DNA from: DAIRDK01 sp035403225
Lineage (GTDB): Bacteria > Bacteroidota > Bacteroidia > Bacteroidales > FEN-979
Assembly: GCA_035403225.1 (NCBI GenBank)
Contig: DAONET010000001.1
Coordinates: forward strand, 62,001 to 126,000
Reading direction: 5' to 3'
Length of the DNA: 64,000 nucleotides
The translations under genes and the position numbers were made by a program. The notes under the pieces are model-generated. The model was not told the origin of the DNA and did not search any database. It saw only the letters and a program-made list of their open reading frames with translations. Positions within the stretch are counted from its first letter, which is position 1. Every line of letters starts with the position of its first letter. This document shows, one piece after another, positions 43,729 through 52,162 of the stretch.

Positions 43729-44823
43729 TTATAAATATTTAACAGGATTTTGTTCCTTTTCAGAAATTAAGACTGCAAAGTTAGGAAATTTTCTATTCAA
43801 TATAGCAGAAATCAGTTCCTTCACCCATTGTTCACTTTCATAATGGCCAATATCTGCCAGCAGAAGAGACGATCTTGTACCGGTAAAATCGTGATATTTC
43901 AGATCGCCGGTCAAGAAGGCGTCAGCGTCATTTTTAACAGCATCGGGGATGAGGAAGGAGCCGGAACCGCTGCACACCGCCACTTGCCGGATTTGCTGAC
44001 CGGTGTGCTCTGAATGCCGGAGGACAGGGATGCCGAATGTTTCCTTCACCATTTCCAGAAATTTCCCGGCGGGCAACGGGACATCCAATGTACCGATCAT
44101 GCCGGATCCTGCCCTGGCAAATTCGTTGGCAAGCGGATAGATATCAAAAGCTACTTCTTCGTATGGGTGAGCTGTTTTCAGGGCAGTGATGAGTTTTCGT
44201 TCCAGATAGGAAGGGAAGATCACTTCGATCCTGACTTCGGGTTCCAAATGAAGTTCGTTCATATCGCCGACAAACGGGTTGGCTCCTTCAAGGGCCCGGA
44301 AAGTACCGGAGCCATCGGTATTGTAACTGCACGAGTCATAATTACCGATATGTCCGGCCCCTGTATCGAACAGTGCTTGTCTTACCCGGTCAGCATAGTC
44401 GTAAGGGCAGAAAGTAACCAGCTTAAGCAGCATATTTTTTTTCGGGGCCAGAATCCGGGTTTCTTTCAGTTTCAGGATATCGCAAAGAAACTGGTTCAGT
44501 CCTGTCACCGAATTATCGAGGTTGGTGTGAATGGCATAGAGGTTGATCCCGTTGACCATGGCTTCCCGGATGATTTCGTATTCGGGACTTCCGGTGAGTA
44601 TCTTTTTCAATCCATGAAAGATGAACGGGTGATGGGATATCACCAGGTCACAGTGCTTTTCGACGGCTTCGCGGATCACTTCCGGGGTCAGATCGAGGCT
44701 CACCAGGGCGCTGGTAACGTCTGAAGCCGGGTCTCCGGTCAGCAACCCGGCGTTATCATAATCTTCCTGGAACGACAAAGGCGCCCATTTTTCCAGTTCC
44801 TGCAAGATCTCTTGTATTTTCAT
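43729..44823 (-). CDS. Nif3-like dinuclear metal-centre protein (DUF34)
   Basis: A 364-residue member of the NIF3/YbgI family, which forms a toroidal hexamer with a two-metal centre. Metal-binding motifs include HHPFIFHGLKKIL, HTNLDN and the C-terminal DIGHYESEQW. The middle third (~residues 130-230) is the PII-like insertion found in the longer, ~365-residue members. Annotations as GTP cyclohydrolase I type 2 exist but the physiological reaction is unsettled. It is the first gene of an operon with the zinc-ribbon protein, a conserved pair across bacteria. Confidence 0.92.
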   Translation of the reverse strand: MKIQEILQELEKWAPLSFQEDYDNAGLLTGDPASDVTSALVSLDLTPEVIREAVEKHCDLVISHHPFIFHGLKKILTGSPEYEIIREAMVNGINLYAIHTNLDNSVTGLNQFLCDILKLKETRILAPKKNMLLKLVTFCPYDYADRVRQALFDTGAGHIGNYDSCSYNTDGSGTFRALEGANPFVGDMNELHLEPEVRIEVIFPSYLERKLITALKTAHPYEEVAFDIYPLANEFARAGSGMIGTLDVPLPAGKFLEMVKETFGIPVLRHSEHTGQQIRQVAVCSGSGSFLIPDAVKNDADAFLTGDLKYHDFTGTRSSLLLADIGHYESEQWVKELISAILNRKFPNFAVLISEKEQNPVKYL

Positions 44824-44851
44824 GATTCTTCTGATATAATCTCCGGCGCAT

Positions 44852-44859
44852 CAAATGTA
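44852..44859 (-). promoter_or_regulatory. -7 promoter element for the nif3 operon
   Basis: TACATTTG on the minus strand, 28 bases upstream of the nif3 ATG. Confidence 0.55.
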
Positions 44860-44996
44860 GTCATGAAGGCGGAAAATTCCTATAAGAAAACGCGTCGATT
44901 CCTGTTTATAACATGTTGATAACTTACCCTCCTCTCTTCCGCCGGCCATCAAAAAAAACAAAATCTTTACTGAAGAGAAAAATCAATAGGAATCAG

Positions 44997-45398
44997 ATGA
45001 AAGAGCCATCAATTTTCATTATTGACAAAAATCCTTTGCAAGGCAATCTGGTGAAATACCAGTTGGCTGCAAATCGTTTTTTCGATGTATGGTTATTTGC
45101 ATCGGTGGAAGAGTGCCTGTACCGTTTACGGAAGCAGTCGCCCGATTTCCTGATCACGGAGTACGAGTTGGGGGACTATACCGGTGATGAGTTGCTCAGA
45201 ATGTCGCAAAAAATCTCACCACGGACGCAGGTCATTTTCTTCACTTCTCACGATGACGCTGGTTTTGCAGCGTCGATGCTGGCTGCGGGAGCCAGGGATT
45301 ACGTCGTAAAATCAGCCCGAATGGACAAGAGTATCAATGAATTAGCAACCAACATTGCGTACATCCATTCCGAAGCCCCCGTAAAAGAAGAAGAATAG
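44997..45398 (+). CDS. Stand-alone receiver-domain protein lacking the phospho-acceptor Asp
   Basis: A 133-residue single receiver domain with no output domain. The fold is clear: IFIIDK at strand 1, FLITEYEL at strand 3, VIFFTSHDD at strand 4 and ARDYVVKSA at strand 5. The acidic pocket has D10 but K11 in place of the second acidic residue, and the acceptor position after strand 3 is E55, not Asp. The conserved Thr and Lys remain. This would be an aspartate-independent pseudo-receiver or one locked by the Glu in a phospho-like state. The ATG at 44997 gives a normal N terminus; a longer start at 44913 adds an unrelated basic stretch. No kinase gene is adjacent. Confidence 0.8.
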   Translation: MKEPSIFIIDKNPLQGNLVKYQLAANRFFDVWLFASVEECLYRLRKQSPDFLITEYELGDYTGDELLRMSQKISPRTQVIFFTSHDDAGFAASMLAAGARDYVVKSARMDKSINELATNIAYIHSEAPVKEEE

Positions 45399-45481
45399 AG
45401 CAAATATTTTAACCGGGGAAAATAAAATCATTAATTAGAATTTCATATCTTTTTTTTTTACTTTTACCGTGTTTTACAAGG

Positions 45482-46543
45482 ATGCGGCTGATACATTTTT
45501 TATTATTGCCCCTTTCATTTTGTTATGGGCTTTTGATGATGGTTCGTAACAAATTATATGACATCGGACTTTTCAGATCCGCATCATTCGATATTCCAAT
45601 CATTTGTGTAGGAAATTTATCTGCCGGCGGCACGGGAAAGACGCCTCATATCGAGTATCTGATCAGGCTGTTGAAAGATCGTTTTATGGTTGCGACTCTA
45701 AGCCGGGGTTATGGTCGTGACAGTTCAGGTTATCTGGTCGCATCGAAATGTTCAAACTATAAATATATCGGTGATGAGCCCATGCAACTGATCAAGAAAT
45801 TTCCCGATATAAAAGTAGCTGTTGACGCCAAACGGGAACATGGCATCCGTTCCCTGGTGAGCAAAAATCCCGGATTAAATGTGATCCTTCTCGACGATGC
45901 CTTTCAGCACCGTTCCGTGAAGCCGGGTTTATCGATCCTGCTTACAGACTACCGCCATCTATACACCGAAGATCATGTCCTTCCTTCGGGCATGTTACGT
46001 GAATTTCCTTCCGGAGCCAAGCGGGCGGATATCATCATTGTCACCAAAACCCCCAAAGTATTTTCTCCCATTACCCGGCGGCGCATCATCGAGGAGTTGA
46101 AACCAACCCCCAGGCAACACCTGTTCTTTTCGTATATCCGGTATTGTGATCCCGTTGCGGCTTTTGATTATCCCATCCCCTTCCAGCATCGGTACTCGTA
46201 CATCATTATTTTTTCGGGTATCGCGGATGACGAACCGCTGAGCGAGCATCTGGAGCGAAAATGCACGGAACTGGTCCGCATGAAATTCCGGGATCATCAT
46301 CCATACACCCTCGATGATGTTTTATCGATCCAGAAAAAATATGATGATCTGCCCACCCAGAAAAAAGCCATTGTAACCACCGAAAAAGATTTGATGCGGC
46401 TGCGTTCACCGGAGTTCACCCAGATCCTGAAAACACTGCCGATCTTCTACATCCCCATCGTCATGGAGTTCCACGGAGCCGATGGAGAGCAGTTCGACAA
46501 AACGGTGCTGACGTACCTGGAGACATCCTCCAAGGGTCACTGA
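45482..46543 (+). CDS. lpxK: Tetraacyldisaccharide 4'-kinase
   Basis: A 353-residue inner-membrane-associated kinase that phosphorylates the 4' position of the lipid A disaccharide precursor, giving lipid IVA. It has an N-terminal hydrophobic helix, the P-loop GGTGKTP in ICVGNLSAGGTGKTPHIEYL, LSRGYGR, and a DDAFQHR motif with the catalytic Asp-His pair. Length is in the usual range. The 3' end overlaps a convergent gene by seven bases. No other lpx genes are next to it, but an LpxR-like deacylase follows within 0.6 kb. Confidence 0.94.
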   Translation: MRLIHFLLLPLSFCYGLLMMVRNKLYDIGLFRSASFDIPIICVGNLSAGGTGKTPHIEYLIRLLKDRFMVATLSRGYGRDSSGYLVASKCSNYKYIGDEPMQLIKKFPDIKVAVDAKREHGIRSLVSKNPGLNVILLDDAFQHRSVKPGLSILLTDYRHLYTEDHVLPSGMLREFPSGAKRADIIIVTKTPKVFSPITRRRIIEELKPTPRQHLFFSYIRYCDPVAAFDYPIPFQHRYSYIIIFSGIADDEPLSEHLERKCTELVRMKFRDHHPYTLDDVLSIQKKYDDLPTQKKAIVTTEKDLMRLRSPEFTQILKTLPIFYIPIVMEFHGADGEQFDKTVLTYLETSSKGH

Positions 46544-47037
46544 TGTCCTGGTATCACCCGGAGAACTTCCTGACCGACGGTCTTCAGTTTCCACTTATTT
46601 CCGATATGATACCGTTGCAGTTTCAAACTCTTTAACAGATACCCGGAGGCAATAAGTCCGGCCCCGATTCCCACGTACAGCGGGTCGATGACCGGCCGGT
46701 TATCGGTGAGGTTGTTGATGATCGTGATACCAATCAGCGTGAATCCTGCCGCAATGATGGTACCTCCCCTTCCCTTCCACCGGGGATATGTCCTCCAAAT
46801 GTATTTTACTTCGGTCAGGCGAATAGGGAACCTGCCATCAATCGTGAACCCGGAGTCGGAAACAGACGTGATCACAGCCGTCCGTGCAGCTGTGTCGGAA
46901 ACAGTCTGAAAAATAATCTGTTCTCCGGGTTGGTAATAAAACCATTTTCCCGATCCCAGCTTTTCAAGCATCAGTATCTGCTGAGGAAAAAGAGAAAGGG
47001 TACAGAGCAAAAACGCAAGAGTCAGGATCGGCTTCAA
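46537..47037 (-). CDS. Small membrane protein of unknown function
   Basis: A 166-residue protein with an N-terminal signal (MKPILTLAFLLCTLSLFPQQ), a beta-rich periplasmic stretch (residues ~25-85) and two hydrophobic segments near residues 92-110 and 118-135. The C terminus is basic. I do not recognise the family. It is divergent from the LpxR-like gene, from which it is separated by a pair of promoter elements, and convergent with lpxK with a 7-base overlap of the ends. Confidence 0.7.
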   Translation of the reverse strand: MKPILTLAFLLCTLSLFPQQILMLEKLGSGKWFYYQPGEQIIFQTVSDTAARTAVITSVSDSGFTIDGRFPIRLTEVKYIWRTYPRWKGRGGTIIAAGFTLIGITIINNLTDNRPVIDPLYVGIGAGLIASGYLLKSLKLQRYHIGNKWKLKTVGQEVLRVIPGHQ

Positions 47038-47055
47038 TGTCAGCGATTTTCAAAT

Positions 47056-47063
47056 CAAAGATA
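47056..47063 (-). promoter_or_regulatory. -7 promoter element for the small membrane protein
   Basis: TATCTTTG on the minus strand, 19 bases upstream of the ATG at 47037. Confidence 0.55.
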
Positions 47064-47101
47064 AACAATTTTCCGGGTCCTGATGTCCGGCAGGTTTTCA
47101 G

Positions 47102-47109
47102 TACCTTTG
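47102..47109 (+). promoter_or_regulatory. -7 promoter element just upstream of the lpxR-like gene
   Basis: TACCTTTG, ending eight bases before the ATG at 47118. If used, the mRNA would have almost no leader. Confidence 0.5.
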
Positions 47110-47117
47110 ACGCCTCA

Positions 47118-48413
47118 ATGAGACTGAGTTTAACCATATTACTATCGGCAGTAGTGTTGATCAGCTGCAACGGGCCAGCGCATCGGTCCGAGGATGATTT
47201 TTCGGATGATTTATCAAGACCTGAGATTATTTGGCCGGAAACACCCGGGATGATCAAGGCCGGGCATCATCCGGACAGTCTGTGTACACCATCCTCATTC
47301 ATTGAAAGAGAGAAAAACCGGCCCCGGTCTGGTTCATTTTCCTCGCCGGAATCGGAGGAAATCGTGAAGCAAAGAGGTCCTGATACGTTGCTGATCAGGA
47401 AACTGAATCGTTTACGGGCGCTTCGGATCGAACCGGATCTGAACGAACCGTTAAGCCGGGATTACCTGTTCAGCCGGATTGAAAGCGACGGTTTCCCTTC
47501 GCTGATCGAACTCAGTCCTGAACGTTACTTTCAACTCCAGGTCGACAATGATCTTTTGGACAACACAGACCGTTTTTACACCAATGGTGTCCGTCTGGAA
47601 TACATCTGTCCGGCGTTTAGCAGTTCGCCGGTAAACAAGCTGATGCTTCCTTACTGGAGACCGGGCACCAACTATTATGGTCTGGCGCTGGTTCAGAATA
47701 TGTACACCTCGTCCAAAACCAAAGTCGGTGGCATCCTGTACGGCGACCGTCCTTATGCCGCGTATCTGTATCTTTCGTCATTTAAGATCACCAACGACCC
47801 GGTTCATCACCTCCGGCAAAGCAGTGAGATCCAATTGGGGATCCTCGGTCCGGCATCATTGGGAAGTACCATGCAGACCTGGTTTCATATGACCGTTCCG
47901 ACGAACGATAAACCACTGGGGTGGGAGTATCAGATCGCCAATGATCTGTTGCTGAATTACCGGGTATCATACGATCTGGGGTTGATCTCTCATCCGTATG
48001 CCGAGCTTAATCTGACCGGAACAGCCATTGCGGGAACCGTTTACGACAAGATCAACGGCGGCCTCTGTTTCAGGACCGGCTTGCTGAATCCCTATTTTAC
48101 CGAGTTGGGTTTCAGCAAGAAGCAGAAAAACCGGCGGGCCGGGATGAGGGATCTGCAGTGTTACTTTTATACCAAAGCATCAGGCACCCTGGTAGGATAC
48201 GATGCCACCCTGCAGGGAGGGGTATTCAACCACGAGAGCGTATACACGATCCCGGCCGACAGTCTCTCGCGGCTTCAGTTCGAAGGTTCGGCAGGCTTTG
48301 TTTTCACTTATGGCGGTGCCAGGCTGGATGTGGAGCAACACGCTATCAGTCCTGAGTTCCATGGTGGCTGGTGGCACTTTTGGATGGGAATCGGGCTGGG
48401 CTTCAGTTTCTGA
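47118..48413 (+). CDS. LpxR-like lipid A 3'-O-deacylase, lipoprotein form
   Basis: A 431-residue protein. The start at 47118 gives a lipoprotein signal with C17 in VLISCNGP; an earlier in-frame ATG would place a hydrophilic extension ahead of it. After a ~110-residue linker, QVDNDLLDNTDRFYTNGVRLEY (split here as QVDND at 142 and TDRFYTNG at 150-157) and the later GDRPYAAYLYLSSF match LpxR/DUF2219, the calcium-dependent beta-barrel that removes 3'-acyl chains from lipid A. The lipid anchor plus linker is unusual for the Salmonella LpxR model (~320 residues). Activity is inferred from conserved motifs. Confidence 0.85.
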   Translation: MRLSLTILLSAVVLISCNGPAHRSEDDFSDDLSRPEIIWPETPGMIKAGHHPDSLCTPSSFIEREKNRPRSGSFSSPESEEIVKQRGPDTLLIRKLNRLRALRIEPDLNEPLSRDYLFSRIESDGFPSLIELSPERYFQLQVDNDLLDNTDRFYTNGVRLEYICPAFSSSPVNKLMLPYWRPGTNYYGLALVQNMYTSSKTKVGGILYGDRPYAAYLYLSSFKITNDPVHHLRQSSEIQLGILGPASLGSTMQTWFHMTVPTNDKPLGWEYQIANDLLLNYRVSYDLGLISHPYAELNLTGTAIAGTVYDKINGGLCFRTGLLNPYFTELGFSKKQKNRRAGMRDLQCYFYTKASGTLVGYDATLQGGVFNHESVYTIPADSLSRLQFEGSAGFVFTYGGARLDVEQHAISPEFHGGWWHFWMGIGLGFSF

Positions 48414-48465
48414 ATTGTTCATAACTAATTCCATTCCTACCATTCTTTTGGAAGGTTTGATGTTT

Positions 48466-48473
48466 TACTTTTG
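48466..48473 (+). promoter_or_regulatory. -7 promoter element abutting dnaB
   Basis: TACTTTTG, ending four bases before the dnaB ATG, with TTTG at 48447-48450 as a possible -33 box (15-base spacer). Suggests a leaderless or near-leaderless transcript. Confidence 0.55.
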
Positions 48474-48477
48474 AAAC

Positions 48478-50046
48478 ATGGAAGATCAAAATTATAAGTC
48501 AGCGGAGTCGCTGGGACAAGACAAAAGGCAACTATCTGAAGGACAAGGTCTAAGCAGAAAGAAACCCAGAAATCCCTCCCCCAACGAATCGTATTTTCAG
48601 TTCGGGAAAGTTCCTCCTCAGGCCATCGAGCTTGAAGAGGCGGTTCTCGGCGCGATGATGTTGGAAAAGGATGCGCTGACAGAGGTGATCGAGATCCTGA
48701 GTCCGCAAGTGTTTTACAAGGAATCGCACCGGGTGATCTTTTCTGCGATTCAACGCTTGTTTGCAGACACAGAACCAATTGACATACTTACTGTTACAGA
48801 AGCCCTGAAGAAAAGCGGTGAGCTTGAAATGGCGGGAGGTCCGTATTACATCACCATGTTGACCAACCGGGTAGCCTCAGCGGCCAACATCGAGTATCAT
48901 GCTCATATCATCTTACAGAAATACATACAGCGGGAGTTGATCAAGATCTCTTCGGAAGTGATCAAGGATGCTTACGAAGACACGACCGATGTTTTCGACC
49001 TTCTCGACAAGGCAGAGAGCAACTTATTTCAGATCTCGGAAAGCAGTTTGCGGCGCACCTCCCGCACGATGCAAGCCCTGGTGAAAGAAGCCATTGAGGA
49101 GATTGCTGCCGGGCGTAAAAATGACGGGCATCTGAAGGGAGTGGGGACCGGGTTTAGTGAGTTGGACCGCATCACCGGCGGCTGGCAGAAATCCGATCTC
49201 ATTATCATCGCTTCGCGTCCCGGTATGGGAAAGACCGCGTTGTCGCTGACCATGGCCCGGAATGCGGCTGTCGATTTTAAAAAACCCATCGCGGTATTTT
49301 CGCTGGAAATGTCCGCCGTGCAGCTGGTCACCAGGCTGATCTCCAGCGAAACCGGCATCAATGCCGAGAAGCTGAAGAAAGGGAACCTCAATGACATCGA
49401 GTGGCAGCATCTGAACAGCAAGATCACCACCCTGATCGATGCTCCGATTTTTATCGACGACACTCCGGCGTTGACGATTTTCGAGTTGCGTGCCAAGACC
49501 CGCCGGCTGAAAGCGCAGCACGACATTGATATGATCATCCTCGACTACCTGCAGTTGATGCAGGGAGGCGCCGAGCATAAAGGGAACCGTGAGCAGGAGA
49601 TCAGCAGCATCTCCCGGTCGCTGAAAGCCCTGGCCAAGGAGCTCAACATCCCGATCATTGCTTTGTCACAGTTGAGCCGTGATGTGGAAAAAAGAGGGGG
49701 CACCAAAAAGCCGATCCTCTCCGACCTTCGTGAATCGGGTTCTATTGAGCAGGATGCCGACATGGTGCTTTTCATCTACCGGCCGGAGTATTACAAGATC
49801 GAGACGGACGAAAAGGGAGAATCCACCAACGGGACAGCTGAAATCAGCATTGCCAAGAACAGAAGCGGCGCCACAAAAGACATCAAGCTGCGGTTCATTG
49901 CCCAATATGCGAAGTTTGCCGACTATTCCGACGAATATGATCCCTCGGACACTATTTCACCCAATACCTCGTTTGATGGGCAGGTACGTACACGAAATGT
50001 GATGTCGAGGATGGATGAAATTGACCATGAAGATCCGACTTTCTAA
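48478..50046 (+). CDS. dnaB: Replicative DNA helicase
   Basis: A 522-residue hexameric helicase that unwinds the fork 5'-3'. The N-terminal domain begins at PPQAIELEEAVLGAMMLEKDAL, preceded by a ~45-residue polar extension; the RecA-like domain has ASRPGMGKTALSLTM (Walker A), MIILDYLQLMQG (Walker B), the SQLSRDVEKR region and DLRESGSIEQDADMV. No intein is present. The 3' end overlaps the next gene by 20 bases. The promoter element lies directly ahead of the ATG. Confidence 0.96.
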   Translation: MEDQNYKSAESLGQDKRQLSEGQGLSRKKPRNPSPNESYFQFGKVPPQAIELEEAVLGAMMLEKDALTEVIEILSPQVFYKESHRVIFSAIQRLFADTEPIDILTVTEALKKSGELEMAGGPYYITMLTNRVASAANIEYHAHIILQKYIQRELIKISSEVIKDAYEDTTDVFDLLDKAESNLFQISESSLRRTSRTMQALVKEAIEEIAAGRKNDGHLKGVGTGFSELDRITGGWQKSDLIIIASRPGMGKTALSLTMARNAAVDFKKPIAVFSLEMSAVQLVTRLISSETGINAEKLKKGNLNDIEWQHLNSKITTLIDAPIFIDDTPALTIFELRAKTRRLKAQHDIDMIILDYLQLMQGGAEHKGNREQEISSISRSLKALAKELNIPIIALSQLSRDVEKRGGTKKPILSDLRESGSIEQDADMVLFIYRPEYYKIETDEKGESTNGTAEISIAKNRSGATKDIKLRFIAQYAKFADYSDEYDPSDTISPNTSFDGQVRTRNVMSRMDEIDHEDPTF

Positions 50047-51310
50047 ATATATCAAGACCCCGTTACTTCTCCTTTTCCTGTTCATGACGTTGTTTTCGAA
50101 AGGAGCCTATCTGCTTATCCCGATGGACAACACGCAGCAGAATCACCTGAAAGCCTATGGCATCGCGTATTGGGTGTTGAAGCAGGATGTAGAAGTGAGT
50201 TGGTTACTCAATTACCGGGGCGGCAGTTTCATGTTCCCGTATACCCAACCCTTTGAAGAGGAGTGTTCCATCCGCGGGGTCAGTTTTCAGGTAATCTCCG
50301 ACGGGCAATCGGCCGCGATCCTGGATGAGATCGCCGATCCGCAGGTCAACATGGAGAATATCAAGCTTCACAAGGCGCCGCGCATTGCCGTATATTCACC
50401 CAAAAACAAGCAGCCGTGGGATGATGCCGTAACCCTGGCGCTGACCTATTCGGAGATCCCGTATGATGTGGTGTATGACGAAGAGATTATTTCGGGAGTA
50501 CTCCCGATGTATGACTGGTTACACCTGCATCATGAAGATTTCACCGGGCAGTACGGAAAGTTCTGGGCTTCCTTTAAAAACTATTCCTGGTACATTGATG
50601 ATGTAAAAATCCAGGAAGACATGGCGGCGAAACTTGGTTTCAGCAAAGTTTCACAGATGAAACTGGCCGTCGCTCAGAAAATCAGGGATTTCGTGGCCGG
50701 GGGCGGTTATCTATTCTCCATGTGCTCGGCGCCGGACAGTTATGATGTGGCCCTGGCCGCCGCAGGCATCGACATCTGCGATGTCATGTTTGACGGCGAT
50801 CCGCCGGATCCCAATGCGCAACAGAAACTGAATTACGACAATTGCTTCGCCTTCGAAAACTTCAAACTAAGTACCAATCCTTACGAATACGAAATCTCGT
50901 CCATCGACGTGACGGAAACGAGACCACGGTCGCTGACTCCGGCCACCGACTTCTTCACGCTGTTTGATTTTTCAGCAAAATGGGATCCCGTCCCCACCAT
51001 GTTGAACCAGGATCATGAGACCATCATCAAAGGTTTTATGGGGCAGACCACGGCTTTCAACAAAAAATACGTCAAGTCGTCGGTGCTGATTTTAGGGGAG
51101 AATAAATCGCTGAATGAAGCGCGGTATATTCATGGAGACTTTGGGAATGGCACCTGGACCTTTTTAGGAGGCCATGACCCGGAAGACTACCAGCACATGG
51201 TCGGAGACCCTCCTACCGATCTCAACCTTTATCCCAATTCACCCGGATACCGGTTGATTCTGAATAACGTACTTTTCCCTGCCGCCAAAAAGCAAAAGAG
51301 GAAGACCTGA
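50027..51310 (+). CDS. Secreted protein of the family labelled asparagine synthetase B in Bacteroidetes
   Basis: A 427-residue protein with a signal peptide (hydrophobic core ~residues 12-25, ending SKGA). The label used for homologues is misleading, because the N-terminal-nucleophile amidotransferase and synthetase domains of AsnB are absent. Motifs are LLIPMDNTQQNHLKAYGIAY just after the signal, and AGGGYLFSMCSAPDSYD around residue 230, a GxxxSMCSA strand-loop that resembles the nucleophile elbow of class I glutamine amidotransferases or DJ-1 folds. The function is unknown. The start overlaps dnaB by 20 bases; an ATG at 50015 is also possible. This dnaB neighbourhood is shared by relatives. 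Confidence 0.75.
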   Translation: MKIRLSKYIKTPLLLLFLFMTLFSKGAYLLIPMDNTQQNHLKAYGIAYWVLKQDVEVSWLLNYRGGSFMFPYTQPFEEECSIRGVSFQVISDGQSAAILDEIADPQVNMENIKLHKAPRIAVYSPKNKQPWDDAVTLALTYSEIPYDVVYDEEIISGVLPMYDWLHLHHEDFTGQYGKFWASFKNYSWYIDDVKIQEDMAAKLGFSKVSQMKLAVAQKIRDFVAGGGYLFSMCSAPDSYDVALAAAGIDICDVMFDGDPPDPNAQQKLNYDNCFAFENFKLSTNPYEYEISSIDVTETRPRSLTPATDFFTLFDFSAKWDPVPTMLNQDHETIIKGFMGQTTAFNKKYVKSSVLILGENKSLNEARYIHGDFGNGTWTFLGGHDPEDYQHMVGDPPTDLNLYPNSPGYRLILNNVLFPAAKKQKRKT

Positions 51311-51313
51311 GTG

Positions 51314-52162
51314 TCAATGTTTGAGATAGGATGCTTTCATCCGCCATTGATAGGTAGTGGATCCGAAGTCGTAATAAACGCTGTCGTTGCATGATGTCAG
51401 GGCAGGAAAGCGGATATCGGAATTCATGATCTCAGCATCGGGCACAACCACCATGATCTTTCCCTGACGGGGCCAGGCGCACCGGGAGGTATACACCGGG
51501 AACGCCACCGGGGTCTTTACGTCCGCCGAGAAAGAATGGCCTTTTGAGGAAATGCCTTCTGTCGTCCCCGTGAGCATGATCAGTGACTGAAGCGGATATC
51601 CCGGCGCCGAGACAGGGACGCGGTATTCCAACCGGCTGCTGAACCGGATGACACCCGTGGTATCTTTATGAACGATCCCTTCCTTCACCGTATTGACGAA
51701 CAGCAGGGAATCGTTTGTCATGCCGGCATTCACCAAACTGTCGTCGCCGGTAACGCTCATTCCGTCTTCTGCATAATCAACGAAGGTGATGCTGATCGTC
51801 GTCCCGGTTGTATAAAAGTCACCGGAGAGGGTCATATCGACCCTGCCATACCTGAGGACGCTATCCGGGCCTGTTTCATTCAGGAAATAGAAACAATAGG
51901 TATTGGTTTGCGGGTTCAAGAGAACGCTGGCCCCATCGAACGAAGAATGGTAAGATTGTTGAAGCTCCTCATCATGGATGGCCCGTACCAGCATTCTGAA
52001 AGCGAAGGCGACCGGACGCTGGGCGATGATGAGGTCGTTGGCGGTATTCAGGTTCGGGTTCAGGTCAATGGATTCATTCTTCCGGCATGACATGAGGCAT
52101 ATCGTCGCGATGGCTATTACAGCCATGATACTTTTGCCCGGTAACTTACTTAACCCTGTCAT
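51314..52162 (-). CDS. Hypothetical lipoprotein
   Basis: A 282-residue protein with a lipobox at ICLMSC (C26). The remaining residues are rich in beta strands and have no motif I recognise; it ends in WRMKASYLKH. It is the last gene of the bfn-thyA-folA operon and overlaps folA by 17 bases. Its role is unknown; the operon position may simply reflect compaction. Confidence 0.7.
   Translation of the reverse strand: MTGLSKLPGKSIMAVIAIATICLMSCRKNESIDLNPNLNTANDLIIAQRPVAFAFRMLVRAIHDEELQQSYHSSFDGASVLLNPQTNTYCFYFLNETGPDSVLRYGRVDMTLSGDFYTTGTTISITFVDYAEDGMSVTGDDSLVNAGMTNDSLLFVNTVKEGIVHKDTTGVIRFSSRLEYRVPVSAPGYPLQSLIMLTGTTEGISSKGHSFSADVKTPVAFPVYTSRCAWPRQGKIMVVVPDAEIMNSDIRFPALTSCNDSVYYDFGSTTYQWRMKASYLKH

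Noticed and set aside
44900..44925. TTATAACATGTTGATAA, partly palindromic and DnaA-box-like, upstream of the receiver gene
   Set aside because: Short, imperfect and isolated; could be an operator but nothing supports it.
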